The translations under genes and the position numbers were made by a program. From Hyphomicrobiales bacterium (lineage in GTDB: Bacteria; Pseudomonadota; Alphaproteobacteria; Rhizobiales; Xanthobacteraceae): a stretch of 6,252 bases of DNA. The stretch lies in NCBI GenBank assembly GCA_016201085.1, contig JACQDO010000177.1:1-6252 (forward strand), read 5' to 3'. The notes beneath the pieces are model-generated. The model saw only the letters and a program-made list of their open reading frames with translations, ran no database searches and had not been told where the DNA came from. Below are positions 1-5,182 of this stretch, piece by piece (positions within the stretch are counted from its first letter, which is position 1; each line of letters begins with the position of its first letter).

Positions 1-701
1 AGCCCGACCGACCAGCTCAGGATCACGCAGACGCCGACTAGCGCCATCGCCGGGTCCATCCAGACCCAGCCGTAGAACCAACCGGCCAGCAGCGCGACGA
101 TCGCCAGCACCGAGGTCATGGCGTCGGCCAGCACGTGCACGTAAGCGGCGCGCAGATTGGAATCGTGCGCGTGGTGATGATGGTGGCCGTGCTCATGATC
201 GTCATCGTGATCATGATCATGATGCGCATGCGCGTGCTGATGATCCTCATCGAACAGCAGCCAGGCGCTGGCGAGATTGACCGCAAGGCCGACCACCGCC
301 AGCCAGGTCGCCGGCTCGAAGTCGATCGGCACCGGCGCGACCAGGCGCATCGCCGCCTCGTAGCCGATCGCCAGCGCGATCATGGCGAGGATCAGCGCGC
401 TGGTAAACGCCGCCAGCTCGCCGACCTTGCCGGTGCCAAAGGTAAAGCGCGGGTCGCGCGCGTGATGGCGCGCGAAGCGATAGGCCAGCGCGGCGATGGC
501 GAGCGCGCCGGCATGGGTCGACATGTGCCAGCCGTCGGCCACCACCGCCATCGAACCGAAAATGGTACCGCCGACGATTTCCGCCACCATCATGATGGCG
601 GTGAGCACGACCACGAACCAGATGCGCCGCTCGTGCCGTTCGTGCTTGGCGCCGAGAAAGACGTGGGGGTGGCTCCAGGGCTCGATCGAATGGGTGTGCA
701 T
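1..701 (-). CDS. dmeF: CDF-family Co(II)/Ni(II) efflux transporter DmeF (3' end missing)
   Basis: Inner-membrane cation diffusion facilitator that exports divalent metal in exchange for protons; the DmeF branch is known for cobalt and nickel. The first 233 residues are visible, against about 320 for the family, and the gene runs off the left edge. The start MHTHSIEPWSHPHVFLGAKH is typical of DmeF. TM1 lies near residues 27-48 and TM2 near 49-73, carrying DGWHMSTH (56-63). There H59 and H63 replace the HxxxD pair of zinc-type CDFs, a DmeF hallmark. A cytoplasmic loop at about 151-180 is almost all His and Asp. TM5 then brings H189 and D193 (HVLAD), the second half of the transport site. The start ATG has GAGG six bases upstream. 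It lies 52 bases downstream of the nitronate monooxygenase gene on the same strand, so co-transcription is likely. No DmeR-type regulator is visible next to it. Family assignment is strong; the exact metal is inferred. Confidence 0.93.
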   Translation of the reverse strand, partial: MHTHSIEPWSHPHVFLGAKHERHERRIWFVVVLTAIMMVAEIVGGTIFGSMAVVADGWHMSTHAGALAIAALAYRFARHHARDPRFTFGTGKVGELAAFTSALILAMIALAIGYEAAMRLVAPVPIDFEPATWLAVVGLAVNLASAWLLFDEDHQHAHAHHDHDHDDDHEHGHHHHHAHDSNLRAAYVHVLADAMTSVLAIVALLAGWFYGWVWMDPAMALVGVCVILSWSVG

Positions 702-753
702 GGGGCACCTCGCAAGATTCTGCCCGCTATGTACGACCGCTTTGCGCCCGGCG

Positions 754-1830
754 CTACCCCGCCATTTTGCGCAGCAGCGTCTGCGTTTCATTCGCAAGTC
801 TCAGGGTCAGCTCGCGCGCCGGCATTTCGCGGCCCAGCGAAGCCGCCTGCCCGGTCCACATCGCCGAGAAATCGCCGGAGCCTTGCGCCTGCGCCTTGGC
901 GTGCAGCGGCGCCAGCGCGCCGCCGGCCAGCGGGAATTCCGGCGCGACTTCGCTGATCGGCCCCAGCTCGCGCATGACGCGGTTGATCAGGCCGCGCGCC
1001 GGCCGGCCGGTCATCACATTGGTCAGCAGGGTGCCGTCATCTTGCGCGCTCTTCAGCGCGGCGCGATGCGGCGGCAGAATCTTGGCCTCCGGGCAAAACA
1101 GAAACGCCGTGCCGATCTGCACGGCGGCGGCGCCCAGCGCCAGCGCCGCCGCGATGCCGCGCGCGTCGCCGATGCCGCCGGCGGCGATCACCGGCAGGCG
1201 CACCGCGTCGGCGATCTGCGGAATGAGCGCGAAGCTGCCGACCTGCGTCGCCAGATTATCGGTGAGGAACATGCCACGATGGCCGCCCGCCTCGTAGCCC
1301 TGCGCGATCACCGCGTCGCAACCGTTCGCTTCCAGCCAGCGCGCCTCGGCCACCGTGGTGGCCGAGCTCATGATCTTGCAGCCGGCAGCCTTGACGCGCG
1401 CCACCAGCGCGGCATCCGGCAGCCCGTAATGGAAACTCACCACCGCGGGCTTGAGCTCCTCCACCGCGGCGCAGAATTCGGCGTTGAATGGCGTGCGGTT
1501 GGTGGTAGGCACCGGCGCCGCCGGGTCGATGCCGAATTCGGCGTAATAGGGCTTGAGCCGCTCGCGCCAGGCGTGCTCGCGCGCATTGTTGAGCGTCGGC
1601 GGCTTGTGCGCGAAGAAATTCAGATTGAGCGGCTTTTCCGTCGCGGCGCGGAAGCTCGCGACCTGCGCGCGCATCTTCGCCTCGTCGAGCATGCCGACCG
1701 GCAGCGAGGCGAGCGCGCCCGCTTGCGCCACCGCAATGGCGAGATCGGTGTCCATGGCGCCCGCCATCGGCGCCTGCACGATCGGGTGTTCGATCCCGAA
1801 CAGGTCCAGCAAACGTCGGTCCGGCCACAT
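754..1830 (-). CDS. Nitronate monooxygenase, class I (2-nitropropane dioxygenase family)
   Basis: FMN-dependent cytoplasmic TIM-barrel enzyme that oxidises alkyl nitronates such as propionate-3-nitronate to carbonyl compounds and nitrite, a detoxifying reaction. The 358-residue length fits the class. Family motifs appear in order: VQAPMAG (18-24) at the first strand, VSFHYGLP (131-138), AQGYEAGGHRG (176-186) with H184 as the likely catalytic histidine, the phosphate-binding AAGGIGDARG (216-225), and QIGTAFL (238-244). GRPARGLINR (275-284) is also typical. The reading frame stays open 17 codons further upstream to an ATG at 1881. ATG 1830 is preferred because AAGGAG sits 8 bases before it and homology begins right there (MWPDRRLLDLFGIEHPIVQ). 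dmeF follows after 52 bases. Physiological substrate unknown; some relatives carry names such as enoyl-ACP reductase II or IMP dehydrogenase-like. Confidence 0.93.
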   Translation of the reverse strand: MWPDRRLLDLFGIEHPIVQAPMAGAMDTDLAIAVAQAGALASLPVGMLDEAKMRAQVASFRAATEKPLNLNFFAHKPPTLNNAREHAWRERLKPYYAEFGIDPAAPVPTTNRTPFNAEFCAAVEELKPAVVSFHYGLPDAALVARVKAAGCKIMSSATTVAEARWLEANGCDAVIAQGYEAGGHRGMFLTDNLATQVGSFALIPQIADAVRLPVIAAGGIGDARGIAAALALGAAAVQIGTAFLFCPEAKILPPHRAALKSAQDDGTLLTNVMTGRPARGLINRVMRELGPISEVAPEFPLAGGALAPLHAKAQAQGSGDFSAMWTGQAASLGREMPARELTLRLANETQTLLRKMAG

Positions 1831-1838
1831 CAGTAGTG

Positions 1839-1844
1839 CTCCTT
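1839..1844 (-). promoter_or_regulatory. Ribosome binding site fixing the nitronate monooxygenase start
   Basis: On the minus strand AAGGAG lies 8 bases before the ATG at 1830. It is a near-perfect Shine-Dalgarno sequence and makes this start far more likely than the upstream in-frame ATG at 1881. Confidence 0.8.
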
Positions 1845-1941
1845 GTCTCGCCGACCGCGAGCTTAGCGCGGCCGCAGACAAACAAACATTCGCAAGGGTG
1901 CAAGCTTACCTTCGCGCGCGGCCGAGGGAACTCCCAAACGG

Positions 1942-2037
1942 CCTCATGGTGAGGAGCGTCGCGAAGCGACGCGTCTCGAACCATGGGGCCGCCCCATCCT
2001 TCGAGACGGGCGCCAAAGCGCCCTCCTCAGGATGAGG
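1942..2037. repeat. Paired inverted REP-like palindromic element (double hairpin)
   Basis: A 96-base near-perfect palindrome. The outer arms CCTCAT-GG-TGAGGA (1942-1955) and TCCTCA-GG-ATGAGG (2024-2037) pair except for the GG/GG dinucleotide. The inner arms CGTCTCGAA (1972-1980) and TTCGAGACG (2000-2008) pair perfectly, as do ATGGGG (1983-1988) and CCCCAT (1992-1997). Each half also has its own hairpin: GCGTCGC-gaa-GCGACGC (1956-1972) and GGGCGC-caaa-GCGCCC (2008-2023). It sits in the divergent gap between the nitronate monooxygenase and deacetylase-family genes. From memory, closely similar elements are dispersed between genes of Bradyrhizobium-like bacteria. It is not a CRISPR array, and no T-tract marks it as a terminator. 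A protein-coding role is unlikely. Confidence 0.85.
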
Positions 2038-2094
2038 GCGGATTAAATCTTCGCCTAACCTTGAGCCCGACGCGTCCCTAAGCGAGATGGCATC

Positions 2095-2186
2095 GCAACT
2101 CGGGCTTGCCCGAGTTGCGCAAAATTAGATTGTCGAAAGTCGGGTATACCCAACTTTCGATGACAAGCCCGGCCATGACAACTAAT
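2095..2186. repeat. Two-hairpin intergenic repeat upstream of the deacetylase-family gene
   Basis: The first hairpin is GCAACTCGGGC-tt-GCCCGAGTTGC (2095-2118), with 11 perfect base pairs. The second is TCGAAAGT (2133-2140) with ACTTTCGA (2153-2160) enclosing GGGTATACCC (2142-2151), with one C/A mismatch. Two outer pairings are also possible: CGGGCTTG (2101-2108) with CAAGCCCG (2164-2171), and ATTAG-a-TTGTC (2124-2134) with GACAACTAAT (2177-2186). The first of these competes with hairpin 1. The tail GACAAGCCCGGCCATGAC matches a dispersed intergenic phrase I recall from Bradyrhizobium-type genomes. The element stops 10 bases before the next start codon, so it forms the whole upstream region of that gene. 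The outer boundaries are approximate. Confidence 0.7.
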
Positions 2187-2188
2187 CT
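2160..2188 (+). promoter_or_regulatory. Weak candidate sigma-70 promoter for the deacetylase-family gene
   Basis: ATGACA (2160-2165, five of six to TTGACA) is followed after 17 bases by TAATCT (2183-2188, three of six to TATAAT). Transcription would start close to 2195, almost at the ATG at 2197, which has no Shine-Dalgarno sequence before it. The -10 match is poor, so this is a suggestion only. Confidence 0.25.
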
Positions 2189-2196
2189 ATCCCCCC

Positions 2197-3081
2197 ATGC
2201 CCGTCCCGACCCACAACCGCTACCCCTACTCCCCCATCGCCGAGCGCCCAGTCTACGACTGGCCGCAGGCTAAGCGGCTCGCCGTCTATATCGCTCTCAA
2301 TCTCGAATGGTTCTCCTTTGGGGAGGGTCTCGGCGCCGAGCTGGCGCCCGGCGGGCCGCAACCGGATGTGCTCAATTACGCCTGGCGCGATTACGGCAAC
2401 CGCGTCGGCGTCTTTCGCCTGGCCGAGTTGTTCGCCGAGCTGAAGCTACCGGTCACGCTGCTGGTCAATTCGGCGATGCTCGAGCATGCGCCGCAGGCGC
2501 TCGCCGCCTTTCCAGGCGCCGACATTGTCGGCCACGGCCGCAGCAATTCCGAACGGCAGGGCACGCTCAGCGAAACCGACGAGCGCGCGCTGATCGACGA
2601 GACCACGCGCGTGCTCGAACGGCATTGCGGCCAACACCCGCGCGGCTGGCTCGGACCCTGGATCTCGCAGTCGCCGCGCACGCCCGACCTGCTGCAGGAA
2701 GCCGGCTACGCTTATTTGCTCGACTGGTGCCACGACGACCAGCCCACCTGGATGAAGACGCGCAAGGGCCGCATCCTCTCGGTGCCGTACCCGCAGGAGC
2801 TTAACGACATTCCGCAGATCGTGGCGCGCAAGCGCGAGGGCGCCGACTTCGCCGACATGATCGTCGATGCCTTCGACGTCATGCAGGACGAATGCGCCCA
2901 GCGCCCGCTGGTGATGGGCGTAGCACTTCATCCCTACGTTGTCGGCCAGCCGCACCGCTTCAAGCATCTCAAGCGCGCACTGGCGCACATTGTCGGCAAG
3001 GCCAGCGAAAAAGTGTGGTTCACCACCTCGGGCGAGGTCGCCAAGCATGCGACGGCGCTGCCGGCGGGCACGGTGCCGTGA
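2197..3081 (+). CDS. Polysaccharide deacetylase (NodB) superfamily protein, PuuE allantoinase-like branch
   Basis: A 294-residue cytoplasmic protein with no signal peptide or membrane segment. It shows the layout of the PuuE-like branch of the NodB superfamily: RPVYDWPQAKRLAVYIALNL (17-36), YAWRDYGNRVGVFRLAELF (61-79), VGHGRSNS (111-118), GWLGPWISQS (150-159) and VALHPYVVGQPHR (242-254). Classical deacetylases bind metal through a DD pair and an HxxxH motif. Here the first is replaced by LNLEWF (35-39 region) and the second reads HGRSN, so the usual metal triad is incomplete. PuuE itself is a family member that hydrolyses allantoin, so a cyclic-amide hydrolase is possible. The substrate here is unknown, and no ureide genes are adjacent. 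The start ATG fits the family N-terminus but follows CCCCCC with no Shine-Dalgarno sequence. Its TGA overlaps the ruvX ATG (TGATG), suggesting translational coupling. Confidence 0.85.
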   Translation: MPVPTHNRYPYSPIAERPVYDWPQAKRLAVYIALNLEWFSFGEGLGAELAPGGPQPDVLNYAWRDYGNRVGVFRLAELFAELKLPVTLLVNSAMLEHAPQALAAFPGADIVGHGRSNSERQGTLSETDERALIDETTRVLERHCGQHPRGWLGPWISQSPRTPDLLQEAGYAYLLDWCHDDQPTWMKTRKGRILSVPYPQELNDIPQIVARKREGADFADMIVDAFDVMQDECAQRPLVMGVALHPYVVGQPHRFKHLKRALAHIVGKASEKVWFTTSGEVAKHATALPAGTVP

Positions 3082-3554
3082 TGGTGGCCGTTATTCTGCC
3101 GCTTATCGAAGCCGCCGCGTATTTGGCGCCCCGCGGGGCGCTGATCGGACTCGATCTCGGCAGCAAGACCATCGGCGTCGCGGTGAGCGATCCCGACCGC
3201 CGGCTGGCGACCGGGGTGACCACCATCGCGCGCCGCAATTTCACCGCCGACGCCGCCAAAGTACTGGCGCTGGCGGCCGAGCGCCAGGCCGCCGGCTTTG
3301 TGCTTGGCCTGCCGCTCAACATGGATGGCTCGGAGGGTCCGCGCGCGCAATCGACGCGCGCCTTCGCGCGCAATTTCGCCAGGCTTACCGATTTGCCGAT
3401 CGCGCTGTGGGACGAGCGGCTGTCGACGGCGGCGGTCGAACGCACGCTGATCGAAGCCGACGTCAGCCGCGCCAAGCGCGCCGCCGTCATCGACGAACAT
3501 GCCGCCATCTTCATCCTGCAAGGCGCGCTCGACCGGCTGGCGCGCCTCACCTAA
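3081..3554 (+). CDS. ruvX: RuvX/YqgF: pre-16S rRNA nuclease, putative Holliday junction resolvase
   Basis: RNase H-fold nuclease that in E. coli (YqgF) takes part in 5' maturation of 16S rRNA and was earlier proposed to resolve Holliday junctions. The 157 residues are a usual length. Motifs are GLDLGSKTIGVAVSD (23-37) with catalytic D25, VLGLPLNMDG (74-83), WDERLST (110-116) with E112, and IDEHAAIFILQ (137-147) with D138. The acidic triad D25/E112/D138 is intact. The ATG at 3081 lies inside the stop codon of the upstream gene (TGATG) and has no clear Shine-Dalgarno sequence, so expression probably depends on re-initiation. The reading frame is open further upstream inside the neighbouring gene, but that part is an overlap shadow. 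GTG 3084 is a weaker alternative start. A hairpin follows the stop. Confidence 0.94.
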   Translation: MVAVILPLIEAAAYLAPRGALIGLDLGSKTIGVAVSDPDRRLATGVTTIARRNFTADAAKVLALAAERQAAGFVLGLPLNMDGSEGPRAQSTRAFARNFARLTDLPIALWDERLSTAAVERTLIEADVSRAKRAAVIDEHAAIFILQGALDRLARLT

Positions 3555-3557
3555 AGC

Positions 3558-3591
3558 GAAGGGCGAGCCTTGCCGGCCCGCCCTCGCCTTC
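3558..3591. terminator. Possible bidirectional terminator between convergent genes
   Basis: GAAGGGCGAG (3558-3567) can pair with CTCGCCTTC (3583-3591) with one bulged G around a GC-rich loop. The hairpin lies between the stop of ruvX and the stop of the convergent small secreted protein gene, where a shared terminator is expected. The plus-strand tail CTTCAACGG is only weakly T-rich, so it would be an imperfect intrinsic terminator. Confidence 0.45.
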
Positions 3592-3608
3592 CTTCAACGG
3601 TTCACGCC

Positions 3609-3962
3609 TCAGTAGGGACATGGGGTGTAGCTGGGTGAGCCCGGCGACCCGCCGCAGCGCGAATAGCCCCAACTGCGGTAGTACCGGGTCCGATATTCCG
3701 GCGCGTAGACATAGTCGTCGGCGGAGTAGACCGGAGCCGGCGCGTAGGCGTAGCCGGGCTCATAGGCATAGTCGTTGCCGTAATAGTAGGCGTAGCCGTT
3801 GTTGTACGAACCCGCTACCGCCGCGCCGACAAGCGCACCGGCGGCAAAGCCGCCGATCACCGCCGCGTTACGGCCGTTGCGCGCCTCGCTTGGCGAAGCC
3901 GCCGCCAACGCCAGCGCGCCCGTCATGGCGAGTGTCAGAGCATATTTCGCAATCGTCCTCAT
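3609..3962 (-). CDS. Small secreted tyrosine-rich protein with a glycine-zipper segment
   Basis: A 117-residue protein of unknown function. Residues 1-27 look like a Sec signal peptide: MRTIAK, a hydrophobic Ala/Leu stretch, then ASPSEA with likely cleavage after A27. Residues 37-51 (GGFAAGALVGAAVAG) form a GxxxG-type glycine zipper, which in other proteins packs helices or inserts in membranes. Residues 53-117 are low-complexity and hold 18 tyrosines with Gly, Ala, Pro and Asp; cysteines 103 and 115 could form a disulphide. Similar short proteins are common in Bradyrhizobium-like genomes as hypothetical or envelope proteins. A strong AAAGGAGG (3967-3974) stands four bases before the ATG. It points against ruvX and pyrB, so it is a single-gene unit in the middle of that cluster. 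Export is a fair inference; the role is not known. Confidence 0.85.
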   Translation of the reverse strand: MRTIAKYALTLAMTGALALAAASPSEARNGRNAAVIGGFAAGALVGAAVAGSYNNGYAYYYGNDYAYEPGYAYAPAPVYSADDYVYAPEYRTRYYRSWGYSRCGGSPGSPSYTPCPY

Positions 3963-3966
3963 GGTG

Positions 3967-3974
3967 CCTCCTTT
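3967..3974 (-). promoter_or_regulatory. Strong ribosome binding site with an upstream hairpin, small secreted protein gene
   Basis: Minus-strand AAAGGAGG is the best Shine-Dalgarno sequence in the window and supports the ATG at 3962. Directly upstream in the transcript, GCCCG (minus-strand reading of 3987-3991) can pair with CGGGC (3975-3979) around a 7-base loop, giving a small 5'-leader hairpin next to the site. Confidence 0.65.
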
Positions 3975-4036
3975 GCCCGGCTTTTGCGGGCGTCTGAGGC
4001 ATCAACACGGGAACAGCGGTCGCGGTTCCGGCAAAA

Positions 4037-4061
4037 CAACCGACTGTGGATCAATCGGTTG
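4037..4061. repeat. Inverted repeat upstream of pyrB
   Basis: CAACCGA (4037-4043) and TCGGTTG (4055-4061) are perfect 7-base inverted arms around an 11-base spacer. The site lies just upstream of the proposed pyrB -35 box at 4067. The geometry would fit a dimeric repressor or activator operator. It is unlikely to act in RNA if transcription begins near 4102. No regulator can be named. Confidence 0.4.
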
Positions 4062-4066
4062 CGCCC

Positions 4067-4095
4067 TTGCCGCAGGGCAAACTTGCGCCTATAGA
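4067..4095 (+). promoter_or_regulatory. Candidate sigma-70 promoter of pyrB
   Basis: TTGCCG (4067-4072) and TATAGA (4090-4095) are separated by 17 bases, the optimal spacing; each has four of six consensus bases. Transcription would begin around 4101-4103, only a few bases before the ATG at 4106, giving a leaderless or nearly leaderless pyrB message. This agrees with the absence of a Shine-Dalgarno sequence before that ATG. The only other visible possibility is promoter activity further upstream. Confidence 0.45.
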
Positions 4096-4105
4096 CCTGC
4101 CTTTA

Positions 4106-5059
4106 ATGACCATCGCGCCGAAACCCTCCTTCGTCCTCAGCCAGCGGCATTTGTTGGGGATTGAGGGCCTTTCGCGCGCCGATATCGTCGGCCTGCTCGA
4201 CCTCGGCGAGGAATTCGTCGAACTCAACCGCCAGGTCGAGAAAAAGCGCACCTCGCTGCGCGGCCGCACCCAGATCAACCTGTTCTTCGAAGTCTCCACC
4301 CGCACGCAGGCCTCCTTCGAGCTGGCCGGCAAGCGGCTAGGCGCCGACGTGATGAACATGTCGGCCTCCTCCTCGTCCATGCGCAAATGCGAGACGCTAA
4401 TCGACACCGCGATCACGCTCAACGCCATGCACCCCGACATCCTGGTGGTGCGCCACCAATCCTCCGGCGCGGTTGCCTTGCTGGCCAGCAAGCTCGACTG
4501 CTCGGTGGTCAATGCCGGCGACGGCGCGCACGAGCACCCGACCCAGGCGCTGCTCGACGCCCTCACCATCCGCCGCAACAAGGGCCGCATCGAGGGCCTG
4601 CTGGTGGCGATCTGCGGCGACATCCTGCATTCGCGCGTGGCGCGCTCCAATATCATCCTGCTCAACCAGTTGGGCGCGCGCGTGCGCGTGGTGGCGCCCT
4701 CGACGCTGCTGCCGCCCGGGATCGACCGCCTGGGCGTGGAAGTCGCGCGCGACATGCGCGAGGGCCTGGCCGACGCCGATATCGTGATGATGCTGCGGCT
4801 GCAACGCGAGCGCATGAACGGCTCCTACGTGCCGTCGGTGTCGGAGTATTTCCACTACTGGGGCCTCGACGAGAAGAAGCTCGCCTATGCCAAGCCGGGG
4901 GCGATGGTGATGCACCCGGGGCCGATGAACCGCGGCGTCGAGATCGACTCCATCGTCGCCGACGGCGTGCAGTCGCTGATCCGCGAGCAGGTGGAGATGG
5001 GCGTGGCCATCCGCATGGCCGTGCTGGAAGCGCTGTCGCGGAAGCTGCCGCATGCGTAG
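4106..5059 (+). CDS. pyrB: Aspartate carbamoyltransferase catalytic subunit
   Basis: Catalyses carbamoyl phosphate + L-aspartate to N-carbamoyl-L-aspartate, the committed step of de novo pyrimidine synthesis, in the cytoplasm. It has 317 residues, the usual length for this branch. The carbamoyl-phosphate motif [13 protein letters not shown] is at 60-72. The mobile loop [10 protein letters not shown] (88-97) carries K94, matching E. coli Lys84, but has Cys95 where the family normally has Gly (KGET). R116 (RHQSSGA), H144 and Q147 ([10 protein letters not shown]), [12 protein letters not shown] (171-182), LRLQRER (230-236) and [11 protein letters not shown] (270-280) follow. The frame is also open to a GTG at 4046, adding 20 residues. 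ATG 4106 is preferred because homologues begin MT..KPSFVL and the extension crosses the proposed promoter. No Shine-Dalgarno sequence is seen at either. No pyrI regulatory chain is adjacent; the PyrC-like gene follows after a 123-base gap holding a repeat. Confidence 0.96.
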   Translation: MTIAPKPSFVLSQRHLLGIEGLSRADIVGLLDLGEEFVELNRQVEKKRTSLRGRTQINLFFEVSTRTQASFELAGKRLGADVMNMSASSSSMRKCETLIDTAITLNAMHPDILVVRHQSSGAVALLASKLDCSVVNAGDGAHEHPTQALLDALTIRRNKGRIEGLLVAICGDILHSRVARSNIILLNQLGARVRVVAPSTLLPPGIDRLGVEVARDMREGLADADIVMMLRLQRERMNGSYVPSVSEYFHYWGLDEKKLAYAKPGAMVMHPGPMNRGVEIDSIVADGVQSLIREQVEMGVAIRMAVLEALSRKLPHA

Positions 5060-5065
5060 CTCTTC

Positions 5066-5170
5066 GTCATTCCGGGACGGCCCGAAGGGCCGGACCCGGA
5101 ATCCAGAGCCACGCACCGAGTATGTATCTGGATTCCGGGTTCGCTCGCCTCGCTCGCGCCCCGGAATGAC
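5066..5170. repeat. Structured dispersed repeat in the pyrB-pyrC gap
   Basis: The outer arms GTCATTCCGGG (5066-5076) and CCCGGAATGAC (5160-5170) are perfect inverted repeats. The inner arms ACCCGGAATCCAGA (5094-5107) and TCTGGATTCCGGGT (5127-5140) give 14 perfect pairs. A side hairpin CGGCCC-gaa-GGGCCG lies at 5078-5092. Each half can instead fold alone: ATTCCGGG (5069-5076) with CCCGGAAT (5095-5102), and ATTCCGGG (5132-5139) with CCCGGAAT (5160-5167). The word ATTCCGGG or its complement therefore occurs four times. TCGCTCGC is repeated in tandem at about 5141-5157. The element starts 6 bases after the pyrB stop and ends 12 bases before the pyrC ATG. From memory it resembles a repeat common between genes of Bradyrhizobium relatives. 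It may stabilise or partly terminate the pyrB transcript. Confidence 0.85.
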
Positions 5171-5182
5171 AGGGTGGGATGA

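Noticed and set aside
496..1836. 446-residue plus-strand open frame opposite the nitronate monooxygenase
   Set aside because: Arg/Ala-rich mirror of a gene with clear family motifs; no domain or ribosome binding site.
1831..1881. 17-residue N-terminal extension of the nitronate monooxygenase
   Set aside because: It would bury the near-perfect AAGGAG site, and the family N-terminus begins at MWPDRRLLDL.
1942..2186. CRISPR array or riboswitch in the divergent gap
   Set aside because: There are no regularly spaced direct repeats; the structure is a set of palindromes of dispersed-repeat type, and no known riboswitch core was recognised.
2939..3997. 352-residue plus-strand frame overlapping the deacetylase-family gene, ruvX and the small secreted protein gene
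   Set aside because: Arg-rich composition of an alternate frame over three better-supported genes.
4046..4105. GTG start giving PyrB 20 extra residues
   Set aside because: No ribosome binding site, family members start at the ATG 4106 position, and the extension crosses a good promoter candidate. It remains possible.
5066..5170. Insertion sequence or MITE with target-site duplication
   Set aside because: No transposase frame and no convincing direct duplication flanking the arms, so only 'repeat' is supported.
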